A DNA stretch of 64,000 nt from Dickeya fangzhongdai (lineage in GTDB: Bacteria > Pseudomonadota > Gammaproteobacteria > Enterobacterales > Enterobacteriaceae), in contig NZ_CP025003.1 of assembly GCF_002812485.1 (NCBI RefSeq), positions 4,216,001-4,280,000 of the forward strand. Reading direction: 5' to 3'. Position 1 is the first letter of the stretch. Every line of letters begins with the position of its first letter. The position numbers were made by a program, and so were the translations under genes. This document shows positions 24,088-33,566 of the stretch, piece by piece. The notes beneath the pieces are model-generated. The model did not search any database. It was given only the letters and a program-made list of their open reading frames with translations, and had not been told where the DNA came from.

Positions 24088-24380
24088 AAAAAAAGCCAGC
24101 GGAATACTCCGCTGGCTGGTGAACAGCACCATTACTCAGAACACTGCGGCGGTTTCCCGCCGCTGTTCTCACTCTCATTCGATGTCGCCGCCGGCCTTAC
24201 AACCAGCGACGATAGTCTTCCTCATCCATGTCCCGGATCTGCCATTGGGTAACCTGCAGCAGCAACGCCATCCGCTGGGCGGCGGTGAGTGCGCCCCATC
24301 CCCGGCGGCATCCCCGGCAGAGCCAGTGATGATAAAAGCGGAATAACCGGCACATATTGCCTCCCCTTCGCGGCGGTTCA
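24088..24380 (-). ncRNA. sgrS: SgrS small RNA (with sgrT inside)
   Basis: Divergent from sgrR, as in E. coli. The 3' end shows the SgrS signature: a GTGTTCTGAGTAATGGTG block (24144-24127) close to the E. coli ptsG-pairing region, then a hairpin GCCAGCGGA/TCCGCTGGC and seven T (24116-24088), which serve as the terminator and Hfq site. SgrS is made under sugar-phosphate stress and blocks ptsG translation. The 5' end is only estimated, from the distance to sgrT; it could lie 20 bases either way. Confidence 0.85.
24197..24355 (-). CDS. sgrT: SgrT, small inhibitor of glucose transport
   Basis: A 52-residue frame within SgrS, starting MCRLFRFYHHWLCRG and ending DEEDYRRWL, with a very strong GGGGAGG ribosome site. 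SgrT in E. coli (43 residues) blocks EIICB-Glc activity. Shared layout: an aromatic/basic N terminus, a Trp-containing basic middle, then QR-hydrophobic-QW followed by acidic residues, which resembles PQRLTMLEGLMQWDDRN of E. coli. It is nine residues longer than the E. coli form, and overall identity is low, so the call rests on position inside SgrS. Confidence 0.75.
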   Translation of the reverse strand: MCRLFRFYHHWLCRGCRRGWGALTAAQRMALLLQVTQWQIRDMDEEDYRRWL

Positions 24381-24466
24381 CGTACTGAACCATTCACTGA
24401 CTGAAAGTATCCGCGTAATATAGGGAAAAATATATTGATGAGCTTGAGCCACGGAGTTCCTCTTTT

Positions 24467-26134
24467 ATGTCCTCGCCACGCCTGCAACAACAATTCATCC
24501 GGTTATGGCAATGCCTGCAAGGTCAGGATACCGACACCACGCTGCAGGAACTGGCGCTGCTGCTCAACTGCTCCCGCCGTCATATCCGCTCTCTGCTGAA
24601 CGCCATGCAACAGCAGGGTTGGCTCACCTGGCAGGCGGAAGCCGGGCGCGGCAAACGCTCGCGCCTCGGCTTTCTCTACACGGGGTTAGCCCTGCAACAG
24701 CAGCGCGCCGAAGACCTGCTGGAGCAGGACCGCATCGACCAGTTGGTGCAACTGGTGGGCGACAAGGAAACCGTGCGCCAGATGTTGCTGTCTCACCTCG
24801 GGCGTAGCGTGCGGCAAGGGCGCCATCTGCTGCGTATCCTGTACTACCGGCCGATGCACAACCTGTTGCCCGGCAGCGCGTTGCGGCGTTCGGAAACCCA
24901 CATCGCCCGTCAGATTTTCAGCGGGCTGACCAGCTTAAATGAGGAAAATGGGGAACTGTTGCCGGATATCGCTCACCACTGGCAGGCGCTGTCGCCGCTG
25001 CACTGGCGTTTCTATCTGCGCCCGGCCATCCGTTTTCACCACGGTCGGGAGCTGACCATGGAGGACGTGATCGCCTCGCTGTCCCGGCTGACGGCGCTGC
25101 CGCTGTTCTCACACCTGAGCGACATCGCTTCCCCTACGCCGTTCGTGCTGGATATCCGGCTCAGCATGCCGGATGACTGGCTGCCGTGGCTGCTCGGCAG
25201 CGTACCGGCGATGATCTTGCCCAAAGAGTGGCAAACGCTGCCGGACTTTATGCGCCAGCCCATCGGCACCGGGCCGTATCAGGTGGTGCGCAACTCGCCC
25301 AACCAGTTGAAAATCGCCGCGTTTGACGACTACTTCGGCTACCGGGCGCTGATTGACGAAGTCAGTATCTGGGTGCTGCCGGACGCGCCGATCATTCCCG
25401 CCTGTACGGTTACATTGCAGGGAGACGACACCACGGACAATGAACTGGAGAACCGGCTGGAAGAAGGCTGCTATTTCCTGCTGTTCGACCGCCGTTCGCC
25501 GCAGATGGCGGATCCGGAGATCCGTCACTGGCTGTGTCAGGTGTTAAGCCCGGTGGCGATGCTTGGCCTGGCCGATAGCCCGTACCAGAGCGACTGGTCC
25601 CCCGCCTATGGCCTGCTGCCGCGCTGGCATCACAGCCCACCGCGGGCGGTACGGGAAAAACCGGTTGGCCTGACCCACCTCACCCTCACCTGCTACCGTG
25701 ACCATCCCGAATACGCGGTGATAAGCAGCATCATGGGCCGGCTGCTGGCGTCGCACGGCGTCACGCTGACGCTACGCTGTCTGGAGTTCGATGCCTGGTG
25801 TCAGGGCGACGACGCCAGCGATCTCTGGCTTGGCAGCGCCAACTTTTATCTACCGCTGGAATTTTCGCTGTTCGCGATGCTGTACGAGCTGCCGCTGCTG
25901 CGGCACTGTCTGGGCGATGACGAACTGGAACACACTGCGCGTCAGTGGCGTCAGGGCGAGTTGTCGCTGGCGGAATGGTGCCAGTCGCTGGTCAGCCGCC
26001 AGCAACTCCACCCGTTGTTCCACCACTGGTTGCGGTTGCAGGGGCAGGCCAGCATGCGGGGGCTACGCATGAACACGCTGGGCTGGTTCGATTTCAAATC
26101 CGCCTGGTTTGCACCGCCGAACCCGACGCCATGA
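24467..26134 (+). CDS. sgrR: Sugar-phosphate stress regulator SgrR
   Basis: SgrR activates sgrS when phosphosugars accumulate. The 555-residue protein has an N-terminal winged-helix DNA-binding part ([27 protein letters not shown], about 24-50) and a large C-terminal solute-binding-type domain of the kind found in oligopeptide-binding proteins, but with no signal peptide, so it senses a ligand in the cytoplasm. The C-terminal [21 protein letters not shown] is almost identical to E. coli. It is divergent from sgrS and followed by the thiamine transport genes. Confidence 0.95.
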   Translation: MSSPRLQQQFIRLWQCLQGQDTDTTLQELALLLNCSRRHIRSLLNAMQQQGWLTWQAEAGRGKRSRLGFLYTGLALQQQRAEDLLEQDRIDQLVQLVGDKETVRQMLLSHLGRSVRQGRHLLRILYYRPMHNLLPGSALRRSETHIARQIFSGLTSLNEENGELLPDIAHHWQALSPLHWRFYLRPAIRFHHGRELTMEDVIASLSRLTALPLFSHLSDIASPTPFVLDIRLSMPDDWLPWLLGSVPAMILPKEWQTLPDFMRQPIGTGPYQVVRNSPNQLKIAAFDDYFGYRALIDEVSIWVLPDAPIIPACTVTLQGDDTTDNELENRLEEGCYFLLFDRRSPQMADPEIRHWLCQVLSPVAMLGLADSPYQSDWSPAYGLLPRWHHSPPRAVREKPVGLTHLTLTCYRDHPEYAVISSIMGRLLASHGVTLTLRCLEFDAWCQGDDASDLWLGSANFYLPLEFSLFAMLYELPLLRHCLGDDELEHTARQWRQGELSLAEWCQSLVSRQQLHPLFHHWLRLQGQASMRGLRMNTLGWFDFKSAWFAPPNPTP

Positions 26135-26193
26135 GCGCTCGTCGCCGGTCATGGCGCTTTTCCTGATGTGACAAACACTTTACAATACCGCCG

Positions 26194-26290
26194 TTCTCAA
26201 CGGGGTGCGGTCAACGCGCATAGGCGTTGCATCGCTGAGAAAATACCCGTCGAACCTGATCCGGTTAATACCGGCGAAGGGATTTGAGAC
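26194..26290 (+). promoter_or_regulatory. TPP riboswitch (THI element) of thiBPQ
   Basis: The closing stem TCTCAA (26195-26200) pairs with TTGAGA (26284-26289). Between them are the conserved GGGGTGC, GCTGAGA, ACCC and CCTGATC blocks and TAATACCGGCGAAGGGA. It ends about 50 bases before the GTG start of thiB. Thiamine pyrophosphate binding is expected to shut off the transporter genes. A TACAAT -10 box lies at 26181-26186. Confidence 0.95.
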
Positions 26291-26342
26291 TGCATCCCGC
26301 TTGCTCAAAGACCTTTGCCGCCTTCAACAATTGGAGCGCAAA

Positions 26343-27326
26343 GTGTTAAAGAAATTACTGTCCTGCCTGTTACTGCTGTCCGCCCCTGTGTTCGCCAAAC
26401 CGACCCTGACGGTCTACACCTACGACTCGTTCGCCTCGGAATGGGGCCCCGGTCCGGGCGTCAAAACCGCGTTTGAAAAAGAGTGCAACTGCGAGCTGAA
26501 ATTCGTGGCGCTGGAAGATGGCGTCGCTCTGCTCAACCGCCTGCGTATGGAAGGCAAAAATACCCCGGCGGATGTGGTGCTGGGGCTGGATAACAATCTG
26601 GTACAGGCGGCAGCGCAGACCGGCCTGTTCGCCCCGCATGGTGTCAACACCAGCGAGTTGACGGTGCCGGGCGGCTGGCATAATGACACCTTCCTGCCCT
26701 TCGACTATGGCTATTTCGCCTTCGTCTACAACAAGGACAAACTGAAAAACCCGCCCAAGAGCCTGCGCGAACTGGTGGAAAGCGACCAGCCGTGGAAAGT
26801 GATCTATGAAGATCCGCGCACCAGCACGCCGGGTCTGGGCCTGTTGCTGTGGATGCAGAAAGTCTATGGCGACAAGGCGCCGCAAGCCTGGCAGAAACTG
26901 GCGGCCAAAACCGTCACCGTCACCAAAGGCTGGAGCGAAGCCTACGGCCTGTTCCTGAAAGGCGAAGCCGATCTGGTGTTGAGCTACACCACCTCCCCGG
27001 CTTACCACCTCATCGCCGAGAAGAAAGACAGCTACGCGGCGGCCAATTTCAGCGAAGGCCACTATCTACAGGTCGAAGTAGCCGCGCAATTGGCCGGCAG
27101 CAAAAATCCGCAACTGGCGGCGCGCTTCCTGCAGTTTATGGTCAGCCCGACCTTCCAGCAGATCATCCCGACCACCAACTGGATGTACCCGGTTGTCAAA
27201 ACCGAGCTGCCCGCGGGCTATAACACCCTGTTGTTGCCGGCTACCGCGCTGGAGTTCACCTCGCAACAGGTGGCCGAGCAGCGCGCGAATTGGGTACTGG
27301 CATGGCAACGCGCCGTCAGCCGCTGA
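26343..27326 (+). CDS. thiB: Thiamine/TPP-binding periplasmic protein
   Basis: ThiB is the periplasmic receptor of the thiamine ABC importer. The start is the GTG at 26343, six bases after GGAG, giving 327 residues as in E. coli; the upstream open frame runs through the riboswitch. A signal peptide (MLKKLLSCLLLLSAPVFA, cut before KPTLTVYTYDS) is clear. The mature part has the typical TVYTYDSF start and the SDQPWKVIYEDPRTSTPGLG stretch. It overlaps thiP by 25 bases. Confidence 0.96.
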   Translation: MLKKLLSCLLLLSAPVFAKPTLTVYTYDSFASEWGPGPGVKTAFEKECNCELKFVALEDGVALLNRLRMEGKNTPADVVLGLDNNLVQAAAQTGLFAPHGVNTSELTVPGGWHNDTFLPFDYGYFAFVYNKDKLKNPPKSLRELVESDQPWKVIYEDPRTSTPGLGLLLWMQKVYGDKAPQAWQKLAAKTVTVTKGWSEAYGLFLKGEADLVLSYTTSPAYHLIAEKKDSYAAANFSEGHYLQVEVAAQLAGSKNPQLAARFLQFMVSPTFQQIIPTTNWMYPVVKTELPAGYNTLLLPATALEFTSQQVAEQRANWVLAWQRAVSR

Positions 27327-28912
27327 TTCCCGGCTGGCTGTGGCCAGGGCTGCTGGCGGCCGCGCTGCTGACCGGCACCGCGGCGCTGGCGTTCGCCGCG
27401 CTGTGGCTGGACGCGCCCGGCGCGCCCTGGCGGTCGTTGTGGGATGACAGCTACCTGTGGCATGTCATTCGCTTCAGCTTCTGGCAGGCGCTGCTGTCGG
27501 CGCTGCTTTCCACTCTGCCCGCGCTGTTTCTGGCGCGGGCGTTGTACCGCCGCCGCTTTCCCGGCCATCGCCTGCTGCTGCGCCTGTGCGCGATGACGCT
27601 GGTGCTGCCGGTGCTGGTGGCGGTATTCGGCATCCTCAGCGTCTACGGCCGCGAAGGCTGGCTGGCGCGCCTGCTGATGCAATTCGGTATCGAATACCGT
27701 TTTTCGCCTTACGGTTTGCAGGGCATTCTGTTGGCCCACGTCTTTTTTAATCTGCCGCTGGCGACCCGGCTGTTTGTGCAGGCGCTGGAAGGCATCGCCA
27801 CTGAGCAGCGCCAGTTGGCGGCCCAGCTCGGCCTGCGCGGCTGGCACTTTTTCCGGCTGGTGGAGTGGCCGTGGCTGCGCCGTCAGTTGTTGCCCGCCGG
27901 CGCGCTGATTTTCATGCTGTGTTTCGCCAGCTTCGCCACCGTACTGGCGCTGGGCGGCGGCCCGCAGGCCACCACCATCGAACTGGCGATCTATCAGGCG
28001 TTGAGCTTCGACTATGACCCGGCGCGCGCCGCGCTGCTGGCGCTGTTGCAGATGGCGTGCTGTCTGGGGCTGGTGTTGTTCAGTCAGCGGCTGAGCCGGC
28101 TGCTGGCGGTGGGAGCCAGTAGCCGCCTGCGATGGCGCGATCCGCAGGACAGCGGGTTCAGCCGCGTTACCGATACGCTGCTGATTGCGGCAGCGTTGCT
28201 ATTGCTGTTGCCGCCGCTGCTGGCGGTGGTGGCGGACGGCCTGAACCGTTCGCTGCCGGATGTCTTGCGCCAGCCGGCGTTATGGCAAACGCTCTGGACC
28301 TCGCTGCGCATCGCGCTGGCCGCCGGCGCGCTTAGCGTGGTGCTGACGTTGATGCTGCTGTGGAGCAGCCGGGAATTGAAACTGCGCCGGCGGGGGCTCT
28401 CCGCCCAGTTGCTGGATATAAGCGGGATGCTGATTCTGGCGATGCCGGGGATTGTGCTGGCGTCCGGTTTTTTCCTGCTGTTTAACCGCACCATCGGATT
28501 ACCGGCTTCTCCCTACGGACTGGTGGTGTTGACCAACGCGCTGCTGGCAATCCCCTATGCGATGAAAGTGCTGGAAAACCCGATGTATGACACGGCGTCG
28601 CGTTATAGTCTGTTGTGCCAGTCGTTGGATATCCGCGGCTGGCACCGTCTCAGAGTGGTAGAACTAAAGGCGCTGCGCGCGCCCATCGCCCAGGCGCTGG
28701 CCTTTGCCAGCGTGCTCTCGGTGGGCGATTTCGGCATCATCGCCCTGTTCGGCAACGAACAGTTTCGCACCCTGCCGTTTTATCTCTATCAGCAGATTGG
28801 CGCTTATCGCAGCGCCGACGGCGCGGTGACGGCGCTGCTGCTGCTGATGTTGTGTTTTATGCTGTTTACCCTGATTGAAAAACTGGCAGGCCTTAATGAT
28901 CGCGCTCGATAA
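27302..28912 (+). CDS. thiP: Thiamine ABC transporter permease
   Basis: ThiP is a fused two-lobe permease with about twelve membrane segments in 536 residues, the E. coli length. The start is the ATG at 27302 ([16 protein letters not shown]). Each half carries an EAA-type cytoplasmic loop for the ATPase ([24 protein letters not shown] near 180-205, and [19 protein letters not shown] in the second half). It overlaps thiB upstream and thiQ downstream. Confidence 0.96.
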   Translation: MATRRQPLIPGWLWPGLLAAALLTGTAALAFAALWLDAPGAPWRSLWDDSYLWHVIRFSFWQALLSALLSTLPALFLARALYRRRFPGHRLLLRLCAMTLVLPVLVAVFGILSVYGREGWLARLLMQFGIEYRFSPYGLQGILLAHVFFNLPLATRLFVQALEGIATEQRQLAAQLGLRGWHFFRLVEWPWLRRQLLPAGALIFMLCFASFATVLALGGGPQATTIELAIYQALSFDYDPARAALLALLQMACCLGLVLFSQRLSRLLAVGASSRLRWRDPQDSGFSRVTDTLLIAAALLLLLPPLLAVVADGLNRSLPDVLRQPALWQTLWTSLRIALAAGALSVVLTLMLLWSSRELKLRRRGLSAQLLDISGMLILAMPGIVLASGFFLLFNRTIGLPASPYGLVVLTNALLAIPYAMKVLENPMYDTASRYSLLCQSLDIRGWHRLRVVELKALRAPIAQALAFASVLSVGDFGIIALFGNEQFRTLPFYLYQQIGAYRSADGAVTALLLLMLCFMLFTLIEKLAGLNDRAR

Positions 28913-29588
28913 GTTGACCTATCTCTACCAACACCTGCCGATGCGCTTCGATTTACAGGCGCAGCCCGGCGAGCGTATCGCCATTCTGGGCCCAAGCGGC
29001 GCGGGAAAAAGTACCTTGCTCAGCCTGATCGCCGGTTTTCTGCCGGCCGACGGCGGCCGCTTGCAGCTTAACGGACAGGATCACCGCGCCACGCCGCCGG
29101 CAAAACGCCCGGTGTCGATCCTGTTTCAGGAAAACAACCTGTTTCCCCATCTGACGCTGGCGCAGAATATCGCGCTCGGCCTGCACCCCGGCCTGAAACT
29201 GAATGCGGAACAGCGAGATACGCTGCGCGATATCGCCAGCCGAATGGGACTGTCGGAGCTGCTGGAGCGCCTGCCGTCGCAGGTTTCCGGCGGTCAACGG
29301 CAACGGGCGGCGCTGGCGCGCTGCCTGATCCGCCGGCAGCCGATCCTGCTGCTGGACGAGCCGTTCTCGGCGCTCGACCCGGCCCTGCGTCAGGAGATGT
29401 TATCGCTGGTGGACGAGATCTGCCGGGATCGCCAGTTGACGCTGCTGATGGTGTCTCACCAGTTGGAAGACGCCGCGCGTATTGCGCCGCGCAGCGTGCT
29501 GGTGGTGGACGGCCGCATCTATCACGACGGCCCGACCAACGAACTGGCTAGCCATCCGGATGCGGCGCGGGTGCTCGGTCTGGGATGA
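28896..29588 (+). CDS. thiQ: Thiamine ABC transporter ATP-binding protein
   Basis: ThiQ powers the ThiBPQ importer. Starting at the ATG at 28896 it is 230 residues. Walker A is GPSGAGKST (32-40), the Q-loop [11 protein letters not shown] follows near 77, the signature is SGGQRQR (131-137) and Walker B is LLLDEP (151-156). The start overlaps the end of thiP by 17 bases. In E. coli yabI comes next; here ilvBN lies between. Confidence 0.96.
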   Translation: MIALDKLTYLYQHLPMRFDLQAQPGERIAILGPSGAGKSTLLSLIAGFLPADGGRLQLNGQDHRATPPAKRPVSILFQENNLFPHLTLAQNIALGLHPGLKLNAEQRDTLRDIASRMGLSELLERLPSQVSGGQRQRAALARCLIRRQPILLLDEPFSALDPALRQEMLSLVDEICRDRQLTLLMVSHQLEDAARIAPRSVLVVDGRIYHDGPTNELASHPDAARVLGLG

Positions 29589-29631
29589 CAGTTCGGTCTG
29601 AAATGACAAAGTGAAACCCTTACCAAAAAAA

Positions 29632-29704
29632 TGTGATCTATCGCACGATTTTGCTTTTTCAGCGTAACGGAGCCTTGTCTGATTTTCCGCACTCATGGTT
29701 AGAT
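29632..29704 (+). promoter_or_regulatory. ilvB promoter with CRP-like site
   Basis: TTGTCT (29675-29680) and TTAGAT (29699-29704) are spaced 18 bases and lie 39 bases before the leader peptide. A half-good CRP site TGTGATCTATCGCACG (29632-29647) lies about 71 bases upstream of the expected start. ilvBN is cAMP-CRP dependent in E. coli, which supports the site; the right half matches only three of five positions. Confidence 0.55.
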
Positions 29705-29742
29705 GAAGACGCTGATTAACCCAAACGAATATAAGGTTCTCC

Positions 29743-29844
29743 GTGAAACACGCCGCCTCTACTTTCGCACTACTAAGCAACACCGCGCTGCTTGACGCGG
29801 TCGTCGTCGTGCGCGTGGTGGTCGTGGTCGGCAGCGCGCCGTAA
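29743..29844 (+). CDS. ivbL: ilvBN operon leader peptide
   Basis: A 33-residue frame starting at GTG, with four leucine codons and then nine valine codons around one Arg (VVVVRVVVVVGSAP at the end). This tail is nearly identical to the E. coli IvbL. Stalling at valine or leucine codons controls the attenuator 28 bases downstream. An AAGG lies eight to nine bases before the start. Confidence 0.93.
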   Translation: MKHAASTFALLSNTALLDAVVVVRVVVVVGSAP

Positions 29845-29871
29845 CGGGTTCCGAATCAAGCCTAGATTCCC

Positions 29872-29907
29872 AAACCCCGCCGGCGCAAGCCGAGCGGGGT
29901 TTCTTTT
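29872..29907 (+). terminator. ilvBN attenuator
   Basis: AAACCCCGC pairs with GCGGGGTTT around an inner CGGC-GCAA-GCCG stem-loop, followed by CTTTT. It lies between ivbL and ilvB. Confidence 0.92.
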
Positions 29908-29957
29908 GTCCACCCTCCCCGCTCCTCCTGACACCGGCTCTGATAAAGGATATGACT

Positions 29958-31622
29958 ATGCGTTATACAGGAGCTGAGCTGATCATCCGTCTGCTGGAGC
30001 AGCAAGGCATCACCACAGTGAGCGGCATCCCGGGCGGCGCGGCGCTGCCGCTGTACGATGCGCTGGGAAAAAGCCGTACCATTCGCCACGTACTCGCCCG
30101 CCATGAGCAGGGAGCCGGATTCATCGCGCAGGGTATGGCGCGCGCCAGCGGTAAAGCCGCGGTTTGCATGGCGTCCAGCGGCCCCGGCGCCACCAACCTG
30201 CTCACCGCCATCGCCGACGCCAAACTCGACTCTATTCCGTTGGTGTGCATCACCGGTCAGGTGCCGTCCGGCATGATCGGCACCGATGCCTTTCAGGAAG
30301 TAGACACTTACGGCATCTCGATTCCGGTCACCAAACACAACTATCTGGTGCGCGACATCAGCGAACTGCCGCAGGTCATCAATGACGCCTTCCGGCTGGC
30401 GCAGTCTGGTCGCCCCGGCCCGGTCTGGGTAGACATCCCCAAAGACGTGCAAACGGCCACCATCGAACTGGCGGAGCTGCCCGCGCCGGCCGAACTGACC
30501 CCTGCGCCAGCAGTGGATCAGGATGCCATTCGCGCCGCCGCCGCGATGATCAATCAGGCCAAGCGACCGATCCTGTATCTGGGCGGCGGCATCATCAGCG
30601 CCGGCGCACATCAGCAGGCTATCGACCTGGCGGAACGCGCCGGGCTGCCCACCACCATGACGCTGATGGCGCTGGGCGCCATGCCGGTGGATCATCCGCT
30701 GTCGCTTGGCATGCTCGGCATGCACGCCGCCCGTTACACCAATATGATCCTGCAACAATCGGACTTACTGATCGTACTGGGCGCCCGCTTTGACGATCGC
30801 GCCATCGGCAAAGCGGAAGAGTTCTGCCCGGATGCCCGCGTTGTCCATATCGATATCGATCCGGCGGAGTTCGGCAAGATCCGTCAGCCGCACGTGGCGC
30901 TCCACGCCGATGTGGCGCAGGCGCTGGATCAGTTGCTGCCGCTGGTTGACCGTCAACCACGCGCCGACTGGCTCGCTCAGGTGCGCGCGCTGCAATGTGA
31001 ATTCCCATTCAGCATGCCAAACGCCGACGACCCGCTCAGTCACTACGGGTTGATCCGCGCCGTGGCCGAGCAACTGGACGATCAGGCCATCATTACTACC
31101 GACGTCGGTCAGCATCAGATGTGGGTGGCGCAGGCGTATCCGCTGCGACGCTCACGCCAGTGGCTGACCTCCGGCGGTTTCGGCACGATGGGTTTTGGCG
31201 TGCCCGCAGCTATCGGCGCCGCGCTGGCGGAACCACAGCGAACCGTGGTCTGTTTTTCCGGCGACGGCAGTCTGATGATGAACATTCAGGAAATGGCTAC
31301 CGCCGTGGAAGAGAACCTGAACGTCAAAATCGTGCTGATGAACAATCAGTCGCTGGGGCTGGTGCACCAGCAGCAGGATCTGTTCTACCAGCAGAATTTT
31401 GTGGCGTCCGACTACCGCTATCAGACTAATTTTCTGGCGATTGCCGCCGGATTCGGCTTCGCCACTTGCGATCTGAACGCGGCGGATAATCCGCAAGCCG
31501 CCCTGCGCGACGCACTGCAACGACCCGGCCCGACGTTGATCCACGCCGCTATCGATATCAACGAAAAAGTGTTCCCGATGGTACCGCCGGGTGCCGCCAA
31601 CATTGAGATGATTGGAGATTAA
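29958..31622 (+). CDS. ilvB: Acetohydroxyacid synthase I catalytic subunit
   Basis: IlvB is the catalytic subunit of AHAS I. The start is taken at the second ATG (29958, MRYTGAELIIRLLEQQG), seven bases after AAGGA; the ATG at 29952 would be one base from it. The 554-residue product has the catalytic glutamate in ARHEQGAGFIAQG near 48 and the ThDP motif GDGSLMMN near 437. The partner ilvN follows after three bases. Confidence 0.96.
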   Translation: MRYTGAELIIRLLEQQGITTVSGIPGGAALPLYDALGKSRTIRHVLARHEQGAGFIAQGMARASGKAAVCMASSGPGATNLLTAIADAKLDSIPLVCITGQVPSGMIGTDAFQEVDTYGISIPVTKHNYLVRDISELPQVINDAFRLAQSGRPGPVWVDIPKDVQTATIELAELPAPAELTPAPAVDQDAIRAAAAMINQAKRPILYLGGGIISAGAHQQAIDLAERAGLPTTMTLMALGAMPVDHPLSLGMLGMHAARYTNMILQQSDLLIVLGARFDDRAIGKAEEFCPDARVVHIDIDPAEFGKIRQPHVALHADVAQALDQLLPLVDRQPRADWLAQVRALQCEFPFSMPNADDPLSHYGLIRAVAEQLDDQAIITTDVGQHQMWVAQAYPLRRSRQWLTSGGFGTMGFGVPAAIGAALAEPQRTVVCFSGDGSLMMNIQEMATAVEENLNVKIVLMNNQSLGLVHQQQDLFYQQNFVASDYRYQTNFLAIAAGFGFATCDLNAADNPQAALRDALQRPGPTLIHAAIDINEKVFPMVPPGAANIEMIGD

Positions 31623-31625
31623 ATC

Positions 31626-31919
31626 ATGCAGACCCCATCCATTACCGCACAGGTCACGCTGGAACTATCGGTACGCAACCATCCGGGCGTGATGTCGCAC
31701 GTGTGCGGGCTGTTCGCCCGTCGCGCTTTCAACGTGGAAGGCATCATGTGTATGCCGCTGCCGGGCAACGAGCAGAGCCGCATCTGGCTGCTGGTGAAAG
31801 ACGATCAGCGCCTACCGCAGATGATCAGTCAGGTGGAAAAGCTGGAAGATGTACTGCAGGTGACCCGCCACGGCGAAGAAATGCGTATCTTTGATCAGGT
31901 CGCGGAGTTTTACCGCTGA
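31626..31919 (+). CDS. ilvN: Acetohydroxyacid synthase I regulatory subunit
   Basis: IlvN is a 97-residue single ACT-domain protein that stimulates IlvB and confers valine inhibition. The ACT signature [29 protein letters not shown] covers residues 12-40. It is co-translated with ilvB (gap of three bases). Confidence 0.96.
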   Translation: MQTPSITAQVTLELSVRNHPGVMSHVCGLFARRAFNVEGIMCMPLPGNEQSRIWLLVKDDQRLPQMISQVEKLEDVLQVTRHGEEMRIFDQVAEFYR

Positions 31920-31926
31920 GCCGCAG

Positions 31927-31953
31927 GGGCCATACCGATTCCTGGTATGGCCC
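31927..31953. terminator. Hairpin between convergent ilvN and yabI
   Basis: GGGCCATACC, a seven-base loop and GGTATGGCCC form a perfect ten-pair stem seven bases after ilvN and 12 before the end of yabI. There is no T run on either side, so terminator activity is inferred from place. Confidence 0.55.
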
Positions 31954-31964
31954 TCGAGCCGGAT

Positions 31965-32732
31965 TCAACCAATCAGAATTTTCCACAACAGGCGACGGTA
32001 CACCGGCATCAACGGATGCTGCCACAACTGCCACAGACTGGCGGCGGCGATAACCGAAACCAGCGGCGCCATCCAGTACAAACGGGCAGGCGTCAACCAA
32101 CCGGTTGATTCGGCTTTTGCTCCACGACGCGCACGCCACAGACGCCACACCAACCAGCCCGCTCCCCACAGCAGGATAGCCGTGATTAACAGCAGCCATT
32201 TAAAACTGCCGCTGTCGGCCTGCTTGGGGATATCGATCGCCACTCCGGCCAAAATGCCGGGCATCAGATAAACCGGCGGCCAGGTGAGACAGCCGATGAT
32301 ATTCGGCAACGCAAAGCGCCGGGGCGACAACTCCAGCATTCCCGCCACCATCGGGATCAGCGGACGAGTCGGGCCAAAAAACCGTCCAATCAGAATGGTC
32401 GCCATATTGTGCTGATGCAGCATTTTTTCGGTGCGATACAGGTAAGCGCGGTGCTTTTGCAGGAAAGACCAGTTATGCAGCCGATCCTTGAAACGCCAGC
32501 CAATGAAATAGGAAATCCAGTCTCCCAGCAGGCAACCGATAATGCCCATGCCCCAGGCCGGGTAAAGCCCCATATTGCCGCTGCCGATCAATGCGCCCAG
32601 CGACGCCATCATCAGCGTGCCGGGCAACAACAGCCCCACCAACGCCAGCGACTCCAGAAACGCCACCAGCAGTACCGCCGTCAGCGAATACGCTAACGAT
32701 TGAGTGATCAGATGCTCCAGCCAGGCTTCCAT
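31965..32732 (-). CDS. yabI: DedA-family inner-membrane protein YabI
   Basis: This 255-residue polytopic protein belongs to the DedA family (VTT domain), with FLESLALVGLLLPGTLMMASLGAL in the first third and GRFFGPTRPLIPMVAGML near 117-134, the family's signature loop. DedA proteins are implicated in lipid carrier recycling and membrane potential; the specific role of YabI is not established. In E. coli it sits next to thiQ; here ilvBN intervenes and yabI points toward it. Confidence 0.92.
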   Translation of the reverse strand: MEAWLEHLITQSLAYSLTAVLLVAFLESLALVGLLLPGTLMMASLGALIGSGNMGLYPAWGMGIIGCLLGDWISYFIGWRFKDRLHNWSFLQKHRAYLYRTEKMLHQHNMATILIGRFFGPTRPLIPMVAGMLELSPRRFALPNIIGCLTWPPVYLMPGILAGVAIDIPKQADSGSFKWLLLITAILLWGAGWLVWRLWRARRGAKAESTGWLTPARLYWMAPLVSVIAAASLWQLWQHPLMPVYRRLLWKILIG

Positions 32733-32993
32733 AAATCTCTACATTTCTGCTTTTTTATGAACAAAGATAACGGGATGATAGCAGGAAACGGCGGGAATAT
32801 GGCAGATAGTAGTAAAAACGCAACTGACGCGAGGTTCATCATTACCGGACTGCCACTTCCTTGAAGCTGCGCCATTTTGTTGTTATAAAAGCATCACTTT
32901 AAGAAAATAAATGGATTGATTCATGGAAGAAGCCAGGATTGCTTTTCCGGTTGGCAAAGGGCAGGTTAACAGGGCTAAGTTAGGGTAAACCAC

Positions 32994-33566
32994 ATGAAAA
33001 AAATAGCATGTACTTCTTTGCTAATAGCGTTATTGGCCTCATTACAATCCAAGGCCTCTATTAGTTTGGTCAAGAATGAGGATCAAGCCTTATCAAATGA
33101 AGTGGTAAAATATGGAAATGCCAGAGGGGTCGTTGATATAAAAAGTCAGAGCGAACAGAGCTTTGACATTATTGAAGATGGAAAATACATAGGAACAATA
33201 GTTCCAGCCAAAGGATTTCATAAAAACTATTACCCGTTATGCTTTATTGGCTGGTCTACTGACAAAAAAACAATATCAGATATTGTTCCATCAATAGGAC
33301 AAGGATCCTTTGAGCTTTCACTCTGCTCAACGCTTGATGGAGTAGGGAAAATAGAGGAAAAAGAAAGAACCTTTATTGGTTTTGTGTACACCGTAGGACT
33401 GAGAGACAGATATGCTCAAAACTACTTTCTAATAGAGCTGAACAAAGGAAACAAAACTATAGAAGACAAGAGCCAGCTCATTGAAAGATTTCAAAACGAT
33501 TCAGAAAAGAAAAGTATAGCTGACCTTAGAAAAGACATAAAGAAAATCGACAAGAGAAAACAATGA
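32994..33566 (+). CDS. Secreted protein of unknown function, copy 1 of a tandem pair
   Basis: I do not recognise this 190-residue product. It has a typical signal peptide (MKKIACTSLLIALLASLQSKA, cut before SISL), so it should be periplasmic or exported. The mature part has two cysteines that are conserved in the neighbouring copy (in PLCFIGWS and SLCSTLDGVG), likely a disulphide, and ends in a lysine-rich tail. It is about half identical to the next gene, with strong blocks such as YIGTIVPA, LCFIGW and FIGFVYTVGLR. It is AT-rich, unlike the flanking core genes. It overlaps the next gene by four bases. Confidence 0.8.
   Translation: MKKIACTSLLIALLASLQSKASISLVKNEDQALSNEVVKYGNARGVVDIKSQSEQSFDIIEDGKYIGTIVPAKGFHKNYYPLCFIGWSTDKKTISDIVPSIGQGSFELSLCSTLDGVGKIEEKERTFIGFVYTVGLRDRYAQNYFLIELNKGNKTIEDKSQLIERFQNDSEKKSIADLRKDIKKIDKRKQ

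Noticed and set aside
24088..24116. Hairpin after tnaA considered as the tnaA terminator
   Set aside because: The T run is on the minus strand and it forms the 3' end of SgrS; for tnaA the stem is followed by TGGTGAA.
32923..32988. 21-codon frame (MEEARIAFPVGKG...) just before the tandem secreted genes
   Set aside because: No clear ribosome site, no recognisable motif; may be decayed sequence at the island edge but cannot be supported as a gene.
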